A DNA stretch of 64,000 bases from Prevotella sp. Its GTDB lineage: Bacteria > Bacteroidota > Bacteroidia > Bacteroidales > Bacteroidaceae. The stretch's first letter is position 1, and each line of letters opens with the position of its first letter. Under the pieces are notes generated by a model, which had not been told where the DNA came from, searched no databases, and saw only the letters and a list, made by a program, of their open reading frames with translations. A program made the translations under genes and the position numbers. This document shows positions 32,275 through 41,030 of this stretch, piece after piece. The stretch covers positions 18,996 to 82,995 of the forward strand of contig JAJPYN010000004.1 of assembly GCA_021204905.1 (NCBI GenBank), given 5' to 3'.

Positions 32275-33510
32275 TTATAATTCGATGTCGCCGTCGAACA
32301 CCTCGTGCCACGGCAGGCCTTGTTTGTTAAGCTGAGAGAGGAACGGGTCGGGGTCGAATTCCTCAACGTTCCACACGCCGGGCTTGCGCCAGATGCCTTT
32401 GAGGAACATCATCGCGCCGGTCATCGCGGGAACGCCTGTGGTGTAGCTCACGCCCTGCATGCCCGTTTCGCGATATGCCGCTTGGTGACTGCAATTGTTA
32501 TAAATATAATATGTGTGTTCGCGGCCGTTTTTCAAGCCACGTATGCGGCAGCCGATGGATGTCTCGCCGTCGTAGTTCTCGCCGAGGTCCTGCGGGTTGG
32601 GCAGCACGGCTTTGAGGAATTGCAGCGGCACGATTTTCACCTTGATTTTCTCTCCGTTGTCGGCGCGTGCGGCTTCGTATTCGATCTCGTCGATGCGGCT
32701 CATGCCGAGGTTTTGGATGCAGTCGAGGTAGGTGAGATATTGCTGTCCGAAGGTCATCCAGAAGCGTGCGCGGCGGATGGTGGGGTAGTTTTTCACGAGC
32801 GACTCGAGCTCCTCGTGGTGCATTAGGTAGCTCTCGCGCGGACCGATGTTCGGGTAGGTGATGGGTTGATGAATTTCGAGCGGTTCGGTTTCGATCCATT
32901 GCCCGTCTTCGTAATAAAGGCCTTTCTGCGTTATCTCGCGGATGTTGATTTCGGGGTTGAAGTTCGTGGCGAAGGCTTTGTGATGGTTACCGGCGTTGCA
33001 ATCGACGATGTCGAGATGGGTTATGCTGTCGAAATGATGCTTTGCCGCGTACGCCGTGAAAATGCCGGACACGCCGGGGTCGAAACCGCAGCCGAGGATG
33101 GCCGTGAGCCCCGCTTTTTCGAAGCGCTCCTTGAACGCCCATTGCCAGCTGTACTCGAAATGCGCCTCGTCGCGCGGTTCGTAGTTGGCCGTGTCGAGGT
33201 AGTTGACGCCGCACGCGAGGCAGGCCTCCATGATGGTCAGGTCTTGGTAGGGCAGGGCGAGGTTGACGCATATTTCGGGTTTGAATTTGGCGAACAACGC
33301 CTTCAATTGCTCGACATCGTCAGCATCGACTGCGGCAGTGGTTATTGGCAGTTCGTAGCCTTTGCCGCGAATGGCCGACGCGAGCTCGTCGCACTTTGCT
33401 TTTCTTCGGCTTGCGATTATCAGTTCCGGAAAAACATCGGCGTTTTGCGCCATTTTGAACGCTGCGACCGTGGCCACGCCGCCGGCTCCGATCATTAATA
33501 TTTTGCTCAT
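32275..33510 (-). CDS. Carboxynorspermidine synthase (saccharopine dehydrogenase family)
   Basis: A 411-residue NAD(P)H-dependent enzyme that condenses aspartate semialdehyde with a diamine to give carboxy(nor)spermidine, the substrate of NspC (1383-2543). The Rossmann loop is MIGAGGVATVAAFKM at the N-terminus. CVNLALPYQDLTIMEACLACG, the DTANYEPRDEAHFEY segment and LGCGFDPGVSGIFTAYA are hallmarks of this branch rather than of lysine-pathway saccharopine dehydrogenases. The start MSKILMI is preferred to one 18 codons upstream. A -7 element is at 33540; recA follows after 18 bp. Confidence 0.88.
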   Translation of the reverse strand: MSKILMIGAGGVATVAAFKMAQNADVFPELIIASRRKAKCDELASAIRGKGYELPITTAAVDADDVEQLKALFAKFKPEICVNLALPYQDLTIMEACLACGVNYLDTANYEPRDEAHFEYSWQWAFKERFEKAGLTAILGCGFDPGVSGIFTAYAAKHHFDSITHLDIVDCNAGNHHKAFATNFNPEINIREITQKGLYYEDGQWIETEPLEIHQPITYPNIGPRESYLMHHEELESLVKNYPTIRRARFWMTFGQQYLTYLDCIQNLGMSRIDEIEYEAARADNGEKIKVKIVPLQFLKAVLPNPQDLGENYDGETSIGCRIRGLKNGREHTYYIYNNCSHQAAYRETGMQGVSYTTGVPAMTGAMMFLKGIWRKPGVWNVEEFDPDPFLSQLNKQGLPWHEVFDGDIEL

Positions 33511-33539
33511 TCGAAAGGGGATTTTGGTTGGTTTGTTTG

Positions 33540-33547
33540 CAAAGATA
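33540..33547 (-). promoter_or_regulatory. -7 element upstream of carboxynorspermidine synthase-recA
   Basis: TATCTTTG on the minus strand, 29 bp before the start. No TTTG at exactly 19-21 bp was found (candidates at 14 and 24 bp). Confidence 0.5.
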
Positions 33548-33694
33548 GGACAATTTTCAAGCAAACGGGAACAAAAGAATATTTATTTTGCGCTATGGCG
33601 GCCGTGTTTTGCAAACCGCTCTTTACATTTCCGCGGCGGCGGCTGAAAATATCGTTTCAAAAGGCTTTTCGGGCGGTCTTTTGCGGCGGAAAGG

Positions 33695-33727
33695 CTTGTG
33701 CGAACGGTCGGAAAGGTCGTAATTTTG
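33695..33727 (+). promoter_or_regulatory. Possible nhaD promoter
   Basis: CTTG (33695-33698), a 21-bp spacer and TAATTTTG (33720-33727), 68 bp before the nhaD start. Confidence 0.45.
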
Positions 33728-33795
33728 CAAGGCTCTTGCGAGGCGGGGGCGGTGTTAAATTGATAAACGAAGGAAACTAAAACCTTTTTGCTCGT

Positions 33796-35181
33796 ATGTC
33801 GGTTTATGTCATATTGATGATTGCGGTGTTCATCGTGGGCTATGTGTTCATCGCGCTGGAGAGTTTCACGAAGGTGAACAAGGGTGCGATAGCGCTGGTG
33901 ATGTGCATCGCCGTGTGGGCATTGTATTCCATCGGCTGTTCGGCGGGCGGCATCACGACGGGCTTGGAGCTCGGGCAAGGCGGTTTTTCTTCGTTTTCGG
34001 AGCTGTCGAAAATCATCGAGGCATACCTCGGCGAGGCGGGCACGACGCTGTTTTTCCTTATGGGCGCGATGACGATTGTCGAGATGGTGGACCAGCACGG
34101 CGGCCTGAATTTCGTGAGCGACATCATCAAGACGCGGCATAAGCGCAAACTGCTGTGGCGCGTGGCGTTCATGACGGCGCTGCTCTCGGCCGTACTCGAC
34201 AACCTGACCACCTCGATTGTGATGGTGATGATCCTCCGCAAGCTCGTGCCCGACATCAAGGACCGCATCTGGTACGATGTCTGCATCATCATCGCGGCCA
34301 ATTCCGGCGGCGCTTTTTCGCCCATCGGCGACGTTACGACCATCATGCTTTGGAACGGCAAACAAATCACCGCGCTGGGCGTGATAAGCCAAATTATTTT
34401 GCCGTCGATGGTCTCGTTCATCGTGCCGACAGCCATACTGCAAACACACCTCTCGGGTTCGTTCGTGCTCGATACCACGAAGGCCGAGCGCAAGGCCCAC
34501 CGCCCGACCATCCTCACGCAATACCACCGCCGCATCGTCTTCGCTATCGGCGTGGGCGGTTTGTGCCTCGTGCCGCTGTTCCACCTGCTGACCAACCTGC
34601 CGCCGTTCATGGGTATCCTCTGCGTGCTCGGCGTGCTGTGGCTCACGACGGAGATTTTCTACCGCACCATCGACGAGCGCGACCCGATGGCTATGCGCGT
34701 GTCGAATATGCTGTCGCGAATTGATATGTCGACAATCCTGTTCTTCCTCGGCATCCTGATGACCGTCTCGGCGCTCGGGCAGATTAACCTGCTGACCACC
34801 ATCGGCGGCTGGCTCGACACGCTCACGCACGGCATCGGCGTCTTCCAGCATTATGTCGTAACCGGTCTCATCGGTATCTTCTCCGCCATCGTCGACAATG
34901 TGCCGCTCGTGGCAGCGTCGATGGGCATGTACGACATCAACCCGCTCGTGGAAGACTTCGCCACCGACGGCGTGTTCTGGCAACTGCTGGCCTACTGCGC
35001 GGGCGTGGGCGGCTCGATGCTCATCATCGGTTCGGCGGCGGGCGTAGTGGTGATGGGGCTCGAAAACATCAGTTTCGGCTGGTATCTGAAAAACGTAACG
35101 TGGAAAGCCTTCGCGGGATTCATCGCCGGCATGATTGTTTATTTCCCCATCCACGTGTTCATCCTGCCGCTGCTGAGATAG
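33796..35181 (+). CDS. nhaD: NhaD-type sodium/proton antiporter
   Basis: A 461-residue inner-membrane protein of the ion-transporter superfamily that trades sodium ions for protons. About 11-12 hydrophobic segments are visible. Features typical of NhaD are a first helix then ALESFTKVNKGAIALVM, the LDNLTTSIVMVMILRKLV segment, AANSGGAFSPIGDVTTIMLW with the polar Gly-Asp-Thr-Thr core, and the symmetric second half with AIVDNVPLVAASMGMYD and GGSMLIIGSAAGVVVMG. Length fits. A secreted HhH protein starts 56 bp later on the same strand. Confidence 0.92.
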   Translation: MSVYVILMIAVFIVGYVFIALESFTKVNKGAIALVMCIAVWALYSIGCSAGGITTGLELGQGGFSSFSELSKIIEAYLGEAGTTLFFLMGAMTIVEMVDQHGGLNFVSDIIKTRHKRKLLWRVAFMTALLSAVLDNLTTSIVMVMILRKLVPDIKDRIWYDVCIIIAANSGGAFSPIGDVTTIMLWNGKQITALGVISQIILPSMVSFIVPTAILQTHLSGSFVLDTTKAERKAHRPTILTQYHRRIVFAIGVGGLCLVPLFHLLTNLPPFMGILCVLGVLWLTTEIFYRTIDERDPMAMRVSNMLSRIDMSTILFFLGILMTVSALGQINLLTTIGGWLDTLTHGIGVFQHYVVTGLIGIFSAIVDNVPLVAASMGMYDINPLVEDFATDGVFWQLLAYCAGVGGSMLIIGSAAGVVVMGLENISFGWYLKNVTWKAFAGFIAGMIVYFPIHVFILPLLR

Positions 35182-35225
35182 CGCGTTTTTCCCGCGGCAA
35201 AGGGCTGTTTTTCAATTAAATGGCT

Positions 35226-35233
35226 TAAATTTG
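35226..35233 (+). promoter_or_regulatory. Possible -7 element at the HhH gene
   Basis: TAAATTTG only 4 bp before the GTG start. If used, the transcript would have practically no leader. No matching TTTG upstream was found, so cotranscription from nhaD is an equal possibility. Confidence 0.3.
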
Positions 35234-35237
35234 TCGT

Positions 35238-37295
35238 GTGAAACGCTTTTTCTTCGCTTTAACATTGTTCGCCTTGCCCTTGGCGATGACGGCGCAGCAA
35301 AACGATTGGCAGTTCTATTTTGAGCAGCTCCTCGACGAGATGCAGGACGACACCGGCGACGAGGAACTGGAGGAATTGTCCGAAGCGCTCAGCGCCGCCG
35401 CGGCCGACCCGATCAACCTCAATGCCGTAACGCGCGAGGAGCTCGAAGAACTGCTGTTCCTGAGCAACACCCAAGTGGAGGCCATCGTCGAATATGTGCA
35501 CCGCTACGGGCCGCTGATGACGAAGGGCGAGCTGATGATGATCCCCGTGCTCGACGAGACGCGGCGCAACCTGCTCTCGTGCCTGACATTCCTCGGCGAG
35601 GGCGTGCCGAAAGAGATCGATTTCCTCGACAGCCTGAAGATGCAAGAGGCGCGTGAGGCCTACCGCAAAACGTTCTCGAAAGTGAAGAACCGCGGCGAGG
35701 CGGCGGCGTACATCAAGATCCCGTTCTACGAGCGGCGCGGCGACAAAAAGGGTTATTACGGCTATCAATACAAGGATTGGCTGCGCGTCAACTATAAGAT
35801 CACCAACCGGTTGAAAATCGGCGCGATAGCCTCGCAGGACGCCGGCGAACCCTTCTTCGCCAACAAAAACGGTTGGGGCTGGGACTATTACACGGGCTTC
35901 ATCCAACTGCAAAAAACAGGCATCCTGAAAAACCTTGTCGTCGGCCATTACCGCCTGAAAACGGGGCTCGGCCTGATCCTGAACAACAACCTTTCCTTCG
36001 GCAAAACATTCGGGCTCGCCGCAGCGCAAACGTCCGCCACGGTCATCCATCCGCACAACTCGCGCTCCGAAGCGAACTATCTGCAAGGCGCCGCACTGAC
36101 GCTCGCAATAACGAAAAACGCCGATGTAACGCTCTTCGGGTCGTACCGCAAAATCGACGCCACGCTCACCAGCGACTCCGCCGCCATCCAGACCATCGTT
36201 ACCACCGGTTACCACCGCACGCTCAGCGAGCTCGAACGCAAGCACAACGCCTCGCAGACCGCCGCGGGCATCTACCTCCGTTACAACATCGGCCGGTTTA
36301 ATTTCGGGCTCACCGGCGTGTTCAACCATTACAGTCTGCCGTTGCGACCCTACCGCGCAACATCCACATACTCAACACTTTACAGATATTTCGCCGCCGC
36401 CGGCAACGATTTTTGGAACATCAGCGTCAACTACGGTTACAAGCTCGGCAGCCGCCTGCGCATCGAGGGCGAGACGGCCACGGGCGACTGCGGCATGGTG
36501 GCCACGATCAACACCGCGTCGTGGCTCGTCAGCAGCAAGCTCACGCTCTCGGCCATCTACCGCTACTACCCCGCGCAGTTCTACGCCACGATGGGCAAGA
36601 GTTTCTCCGAAGGCGGCGCGAACCAAGACGAGAACGGCATCTACATCGGCGCGACATGGACGCCGAGCGACCGCCTGTCGGTCAATGCCTACACCGATTA
36701 CGCCTATTTCAATTGGCCGAAATACCTCGCGCTCGGGCCCAGCCGCTCGTTCGACGAATATGTTCAGGCCTCGTACCAACTGACGCCGACATCGACGCTC
36801 ACGGCGCGCTATCGCGTAAAATTCCGGCAAAGAAATTCGGACGTCGCGCGCGAGCTGATTTACAAAGACGAGCATCGCCTGCGGATGATTTACAACGTCG
36901 ACATCAACAGCCTCTCGCTGCGCAGCCAGGCCGACATGTCATACTGCTCGTACAAAGAAAAAAGCGCCGGTTTCATGTTCTACGAAACTGCAAAATACTC
37001 GATGAAACCGTGCATTTTCGCACTTGGCGCAGGATATTTTAACACTAAGGATTACGACTCGCGCATCTACGCCTACGAGCAGTCGCTGCCCTACAATTTC
37101 TCGTCGCTGTCGTTTTACGGCAACGGCCTGCGGCTGCATTGCATGATTGAGGCAAGGATGTTCAACCGCCTGTCGCTCATCGGCAAACTCGGGTTCACGC
37201 ACTATTTCGACCGCGACGAAATCGGCACGTCGTACCAAACAATTTACTCCTCGTCGCAGACCGACCTTGAGCTGATGGTGCGCTGCCGTTTGTGA
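35238..37295 (+). CDS. Secreted helix-hairpin-helix protein with barrel-like C-terminal part
   Basis: A 685-residue envelope protein. It needs a GTG start (35238) to include its signal peptide (MKRFFFALTLFALPLAMTAQ). An acidic stretch (EQLLDEMQDDTGDEELEEL) leads into a ComEA-like helix-hairpin-helix region (INLNAVTREELEELLFLSN, then VEYVHRYGPLMTKGEL, about residues 58-110). From about 150 on the chain alternates aromatic and polar residues in beta-strands (YGYQYKDWLRVNYKI, YRLKTGLGLILNNNL) and ends in a polar strand, like an outer-membrane barrel. Such HhH-plus-barrel proteins are common in Bacteroidota; their role is not known to me. It converges on dnaE with a 3-bp gap. Confidence 0.78.
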   Translation: MKRFFFALTLFALPLAMTAQQNDWQFYFEQLLDEMQDDTGDEELEELSEALSAAAADPINLNAVTREELEELLFLSNTQVEAIVEYVHRYGPLMTKGELMMIPVLDETRRNLLSCLTFLGEGVPKEIDFLDSLKMQEAREAYRKTFSKVKNRGEAAAYIKIPFYERRGDKKGYYGYQYKDWLRVNYKITNRLKIGAIASQDAGEPFFANKNGWGWDYYTGFIQLQKTGILKNLVVGHYRLKTGLGLILNNNLSFGKTFGLAAAQTSATVIHPHNSRSEANYLQGAALTLAITKNADVTLFGSYRKIDATLTSDSAAIQTIVTTGYHRTLSELERKHNASQTAAGIYLRYNIGRFNFGLTGVFNHYSLPLRPYRATSTYSTLYRYFAAAGNDFWNISVNYGYKLGSRLRIEGETATGDCGMVATINTASWLVSSKLTLSAIYRYYPAQFYATMGKSFSEGGANQDENGIYIGATWTPSDRLSVNAYTDYAYFNWPKYLALGPSRSFDEYVQASYQLTPTSTLTARYRVKFRQRNSDVARELIYKDEHRLRMIYNVDINSLSLRSQADMSYCSYKEKSAGFMFYETAKYSMKPCIFALGAGYFNTKDYDSRIYAYEQSLPYNFSSLSFYGNGLRLHCMIEARMFNRLSLIGKLGFTHYFDRDEIGTSYQTIYSSSQTDLELMVRCRL

Positions 37296-37298
37296 GCG

Positions 37299-40200
37299 TC
37301 AGTTCACGCGGTAAGCTAGGCCGTCGTGCATCTCGAGGAAGGTGATGAGGTCGTGGCCGGGGTTGATGCCCGTGTTCTTCGCGCGGAGATGCAGCGTGGA
37401 GTGCGTTTGCGGGTCGCGCACCTTGAAGACGAGCGACGTCGAACCTTTTTCCTTTCCGATCGCGGCGAGCAAAGCGCTTACATCGTCGCTGCTGACATCT
37501 TCGGGCAGGGCGATGGTGAGTTGCCTGACCTCCTTTTCTTTCACGTCGTGGAGATAACTGATGCGGCCGATTTTAAAGTCGAACCTCGCCGAATTGTTGC
37601 GCCATGCCTCGCACGTGCCGGCGATGAACAGCAATGCGCCTTCTACGAAATAACCTTTCCATTGCGGCCAATCGTTGAACAGGCGCAGCTCGCCCTGCCC
37701 TTCGTAATCCTCGATTTTGACTATGCCGAACTGCTTGCCCGTTTTCGTCAGACCGGTGCTCACCTCGGTAACGATGCCGCCCATGGTGATGTCGCGGCGC
37801 GCGAGGATGGTTACGGCGTCATCGAACTCGGAGGGATGGGTGTTGCACATGCCGCGCAGCACAACGCTGTATTCGTCGAGCGGGTGGGCGGAGAGGTAGA
37901 TGCCGACAAGCTCGCGCTCCTTGTTAAGGCGTTCGAGGACGCTCCAGCGCGCGAAGTTCGCCGGCGGCGCGGGGAATGCGATGAAATCGGACATGCCGTC
38001 GAACCCGAAGAGTGACGATGACGCCTCTATGGCCGACCGCTGATAGGTTTGTGCGAAGCGGATGAGCGCGTCGAGGAAAGCCTCGTCTTTGCCCGGCATT
38101 GGCGAAAGATATTGCTCGCGGTCGATGCCGAAGCAGTCTAATGCGCCGCTCAATGCCAGCGACTCGACGCCTTTGCGGTTGACAACGGAGATGTTAACGC
38201 GCTGCATGAAATCGCGCAGGTCTTTAAACGGCCCGTTCTTCTGCCGCTCCTCGATGATTGCATCCGCCGCGAGCGCGCCCATGCCTTTTATTGCCGCCAG
38301 TCCGAAGCGTATCTCGCCGCGCGCGTTAACGCCGAAATTGGCGAAACTCTCGTTCACGTCGGGCCCGAGCGTGGCGATGTTCATTGCGCGGCATTCGTCC
38401 ATGAGCTTCGTGATCTCCGAAATATCGCTTTTGCGACGCGTCATAATGGCCGCCATGAACTCGGCGGGGTAGTGCGCTTTGAGGTAGGCCGTCTGGTAGG
38501 ACACCCACGAATAGCAGGCGGCGTGCGACTTGTTGAAAGCGTATTCGGCGAACTTCTCCCAGTCGGCCCATATTTTCTCCAACACCTTGGGATCGTGGCC
38601 GTTACGCTTACCGCCCTCGATGAATTTCGGTTTCATCTGGTCGACAATCTTCTTCTTTTTCTTACCCATCGCCTTCCTGAGCGCATCGCTCTCGCCGCGC
38701 GTGAAATCGGCCAGCAGGCGCGACAGGAGCATCACCTGCTCTTGGTAGACCGTGATGCCGTAGGTCTCTTTCAGGTAGGTCTCCATCACGGGCAGGTCGT
38801 AAACGATTTCCTCATCGCCGTTTTTGCGCGCAATGAACTGCGGGATGTATTCCATCGGGCCGGGGCGGTAGAGCGCGTTCATGGCTATAAGGTCCTCAAA
38901 CACAGTGGGTTGCAGCTGCCGCAGATATTTCTGCATGCCGGGCGACTCGAACTGGAACGTGCCGATGGTTTGTCCGCGCTGGTATAGCTTGTAGGTCTCT
39001 TCGTCGTCGATGGGGATGTTGTTGATGTCGATGTCAATGCCGCGCGAGAGCTTCACGTTTTTCACCGCTTCCTTCAATTCGGACAGGGTTTTCAAGCCGA
39101 GGAAGTCCATTTTTATCAAACCGGTGGACTCGATTAATTCGCCGACATATTGCGTCAGAGTGGTTTTCGTGTTGGGGAAATCGGGGTCGTCGGCGGTGGA
39201 GACGGGCACATGGTCGGTGATGGGGTCGCGGCAGATGATGAACCCGCAGGCGTGGATGCCGGTGCCGCGGACGGTGCCTTCGAGCTTGCGCGCGTAGAGG
39301 ATGGTGTTGCTGATGCGCTTGTCGGGACTGACGGCGGCCTCGCGCAGCACGGGCACGTAGCGCAACACATTGTCGAGCGTGATTTTCTCTTTGTTGGGCA
39401 GGCGTTTCGGTATGGCTTTGCACCACGCGTTGGCCGTTTCGCGCGGCACTTTCTCGAGCCTTGCCACGTCGCGCAGCGCGTTTTTTGCTTGCATCGTGCT
39501 GAACGTGATGATGTGCGCGCAGTTGTCCGCGCCGTATTTTTTCATCACATATTGCAAAACTCTGCCGCGGCCGTCGTCGTCGAAATCGGTGTCGATATCG
39601 GGCAGCGAGATGCGGTCGGGGTTAAGGAAACGCTCGAACAGCAGGCCGTATTTAAACGGGTCGAGGCGCGTGATGCCGAGGCAATACGCCACGACGCTGC
39701 CCGCCGCGGACCCTCGTCCGGGACCCACCCACACGCCGAGTTCGTTGCGCGCGGCGTTGATGAAATCCTGCACGATGAGGAAGTAGCCGGGGAAACCCAT
39801 CGTCTTCATCACGTGCAGCTCGAAGCGCAGGCGTTCGTCCACCTCGCTCGACAAGGGTTCGCCGTAAATCTTTTTCGCGCCGGCATAAGCGAGGGTGGCG
39901 AGGTAGTCGGCTTCGAACTTGATGCGATAGAGCTTCTCGTAGCCGCCGAGCCGGTCGATTCGCGCATGTGCCTCGTCTTCGGGCAAAGGGTTCCCGCCGT
40001 TCTCATCGGTGGTGAACTCGCGGAAGAGGTCGTCTTCGCTAAACTTCTTGCGCCATTCTTCTTCGGTGCCGAAGCTCTCGGGGATGGGGAAATTCGGCAT
40101 TATCGGCGCGTGGTTGATGTCGTAAATCTCAACCTTGTCGAGCACCTCGCAGGTGTTGGCGAGCGCTTCGGGCACGTCGGCGAAAAGGGCGCTCATCTCC

Positions 40201-41009
40201 TGCCGCGTCTTAAACCATTCTTGTTTGGAATAGCGCATGCGGCGGGGGTCGGCGAGGTCGCGCTCGGTGCTGACGCAGATGAGGTGGTCGTGCGCTTCGG
40301 CATCGTCCTCGTTGACGAAATGGCAGTCGTTGGTGCAAACGAGTTTTATGCCGTACTCCTTCGCCAGCTCGATGAGCACCTTGTTCACCTGTTGCTGGCG
40401 CGGGTAGGTCTCGCGGTTGGCCTCCTGCAAGGGGTCGGTTACGGGGTGGCGCTGCAATTCGAGGTAGTAATCGTCGCCCCAGACGCTCTTGTGCCATTCG
40501 ACGGCCTTGCGCGCGCCTTCGATATCGCCGTCGAGAATTTTTGAAGCTACTTCACCGGCGAGACAGGCCGAGCAAACAATGAGCCCTTCGCGGTAGGTTT
40601 CGAGGTCGGCCCGGTCTGTCCGTGCGGTGTAATATCTGCCGTCCACCCACGCTCGCGAGACGAGTTTCAACAGGTTGTGATAGCCCGTCTCGTTCTTCGC
40701 AAGCACCACGAGGTGATAGCCGCGGCCGTCGCCTTTGTCTTGCTCCTTATGCTCCTTTCCGCGCCGCGCGACGTACATTTCGCACCCGAAAATCGGTTTG
40801 AACGGCGCGAGGCCTTGCTTTGCGCGTTTGCCGTTCAGCTCGGCGCAATAGTCGAAAAATTCTTTCACGCCGAACATGTTGCCGTGGTCGGTGATGGCCA
40901 TACCGCGCATGCCGTCGGCTACGGCTTTGTCCACGAGCTTTGGTATGGGCGACAGGCCGTCGAGGATGGAGTAATAAGTGTGAACGTGAAGGTGAACGAA
41001 GTCTTGCAT
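37299..41009 (-). CDS. dnaE: DNA polymerase III alpha subunit
   Basis: The 1236-residue replicative polymerase. The N-terminal PHP domain begins FVHLHVHTYYSILDG; the C-family polymerase core carries VGPGRGSAAGSVVAY (about 428-442) and the catalytic aspartates in LPDIDTDFDD (469-478); KAMGKKKKKIVDQM and NKSHAACYSWVSYQTAYLK follow. A tandem helix-hairpin-helix region, an OB-fold (ITMGGIVTEVSTG) and a C-terminal domain complete a DnaE1-type layout. It starts 21 bp after the stop of the GH31 gene on the same strand, with no promoter box seen in that gap. It is convergent with the HhH gene. Confidence 0.97.
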   Translation of the reverse strand: MQDFVHLHVHTYYSILDGLSPIPKLVDKAVADGMRGMAITDHGNMFGVKEFFDYCAELNGKRAKQGLAPFKPIFGCEMYVARRGKEHKEQDKGDGRGYHLVVLAKNETGYHNLLKLVSRAWVDGRYYTARTDRADLETYREGLIVCSACLAGEVASKILDGDIEGARKAVEWHKSVWGDDYYLELQRHPVTDPLQEANRETYPRQQQVNKVLIELAKEYGIKLVCTNDCHFVNEDDAEAHDHLICVSTERDLADPRRMRYSKQEWFKTRQEMSALFADVPEALANTCEVLDKVEIYDINHAPIMPNFPIPESFGTEEEWRKKFSEDDLFREFTTDENGGNPLPEDEAHARIDRLGGYEKLYRIKFEADYLATLAYAGAKKIYGEPLSSEVDERLRFELHVMKTMGFPGYFLIVQDFINAARNELGVWVGPGRGSAAGSVVAYCLGITRLDPFKYGLLFERFLNPDRISLPDIDTDFDDDGRGRVLQYVMKKYGADNCAHIITFSTMQAKNALRDVARLEKVPRETANAWCKAIPKRLPNKEKITLDNVLRYVPVLREAAVSPDKRISNTILYARKLEGTVRGTGIHACGFIICRDPITDHVPVSTADDPDFPNTKTTLTQYVGELIESTGLIKMDFLGLKTLSELKEAVKNVKLSRGIDIDINNIPIDDEETYKLYQRGQTIGTFQFESPGMQKYLRQLQPTVFEDLIAMNALYRPGPMEYIPQFIARKNGDEEIVYDLPVMETYLKETYGITVYQEQVMLLSRLLADFTRGESDALRKAMGKKKKKIVDQMKPKFIEGGKRNGHDPKVLEKIWADWEKFAEYAFNKSHAACYSWVSYQTAYLKAHYPAEFMAAIMTRRKSDISEITKLMDECRAMNIATLGPDVNESFANFGVNARGEIRFGLAAIKGMGALAADAIIEERQKNGPFKDLRDFMQRVNISVVNRKGVESLALSGALDCFGIDREQYLSPMPGKDEAFLDALIRFAQTYQRSAIEASSSLFGFDGMSDFIAFPAPPANFARWSVLERLNKERELVGIYLSAHPLDEYSVVLRGMCNTHPSEFDDAVTILARRDITMGGIVTEVSTGLTKTGKQFGIVKIEDYEGQGELRLFNDWPQWKGYFVEGALLFIAGTCEAWRNNSARFDFKIGRISYLHDVKEKEVRQLTIALPEDVSSDDVSALLAAIGKEKGSTSLVFKVRDPQTHSTLHLRAKNTGINPGHDLITFLEMHDGLAYRVN

Positions 41010-41030
41010 AATCGTTTGATTGTCAGCGGG

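Noticed and set aside
33583..35154. 523-codon open frame antisense to nhaD
   Set aside because: Composition (His/Arg/Glu-rich, no motif) is that of a complement shadow; NhaD is certain on the other strand.
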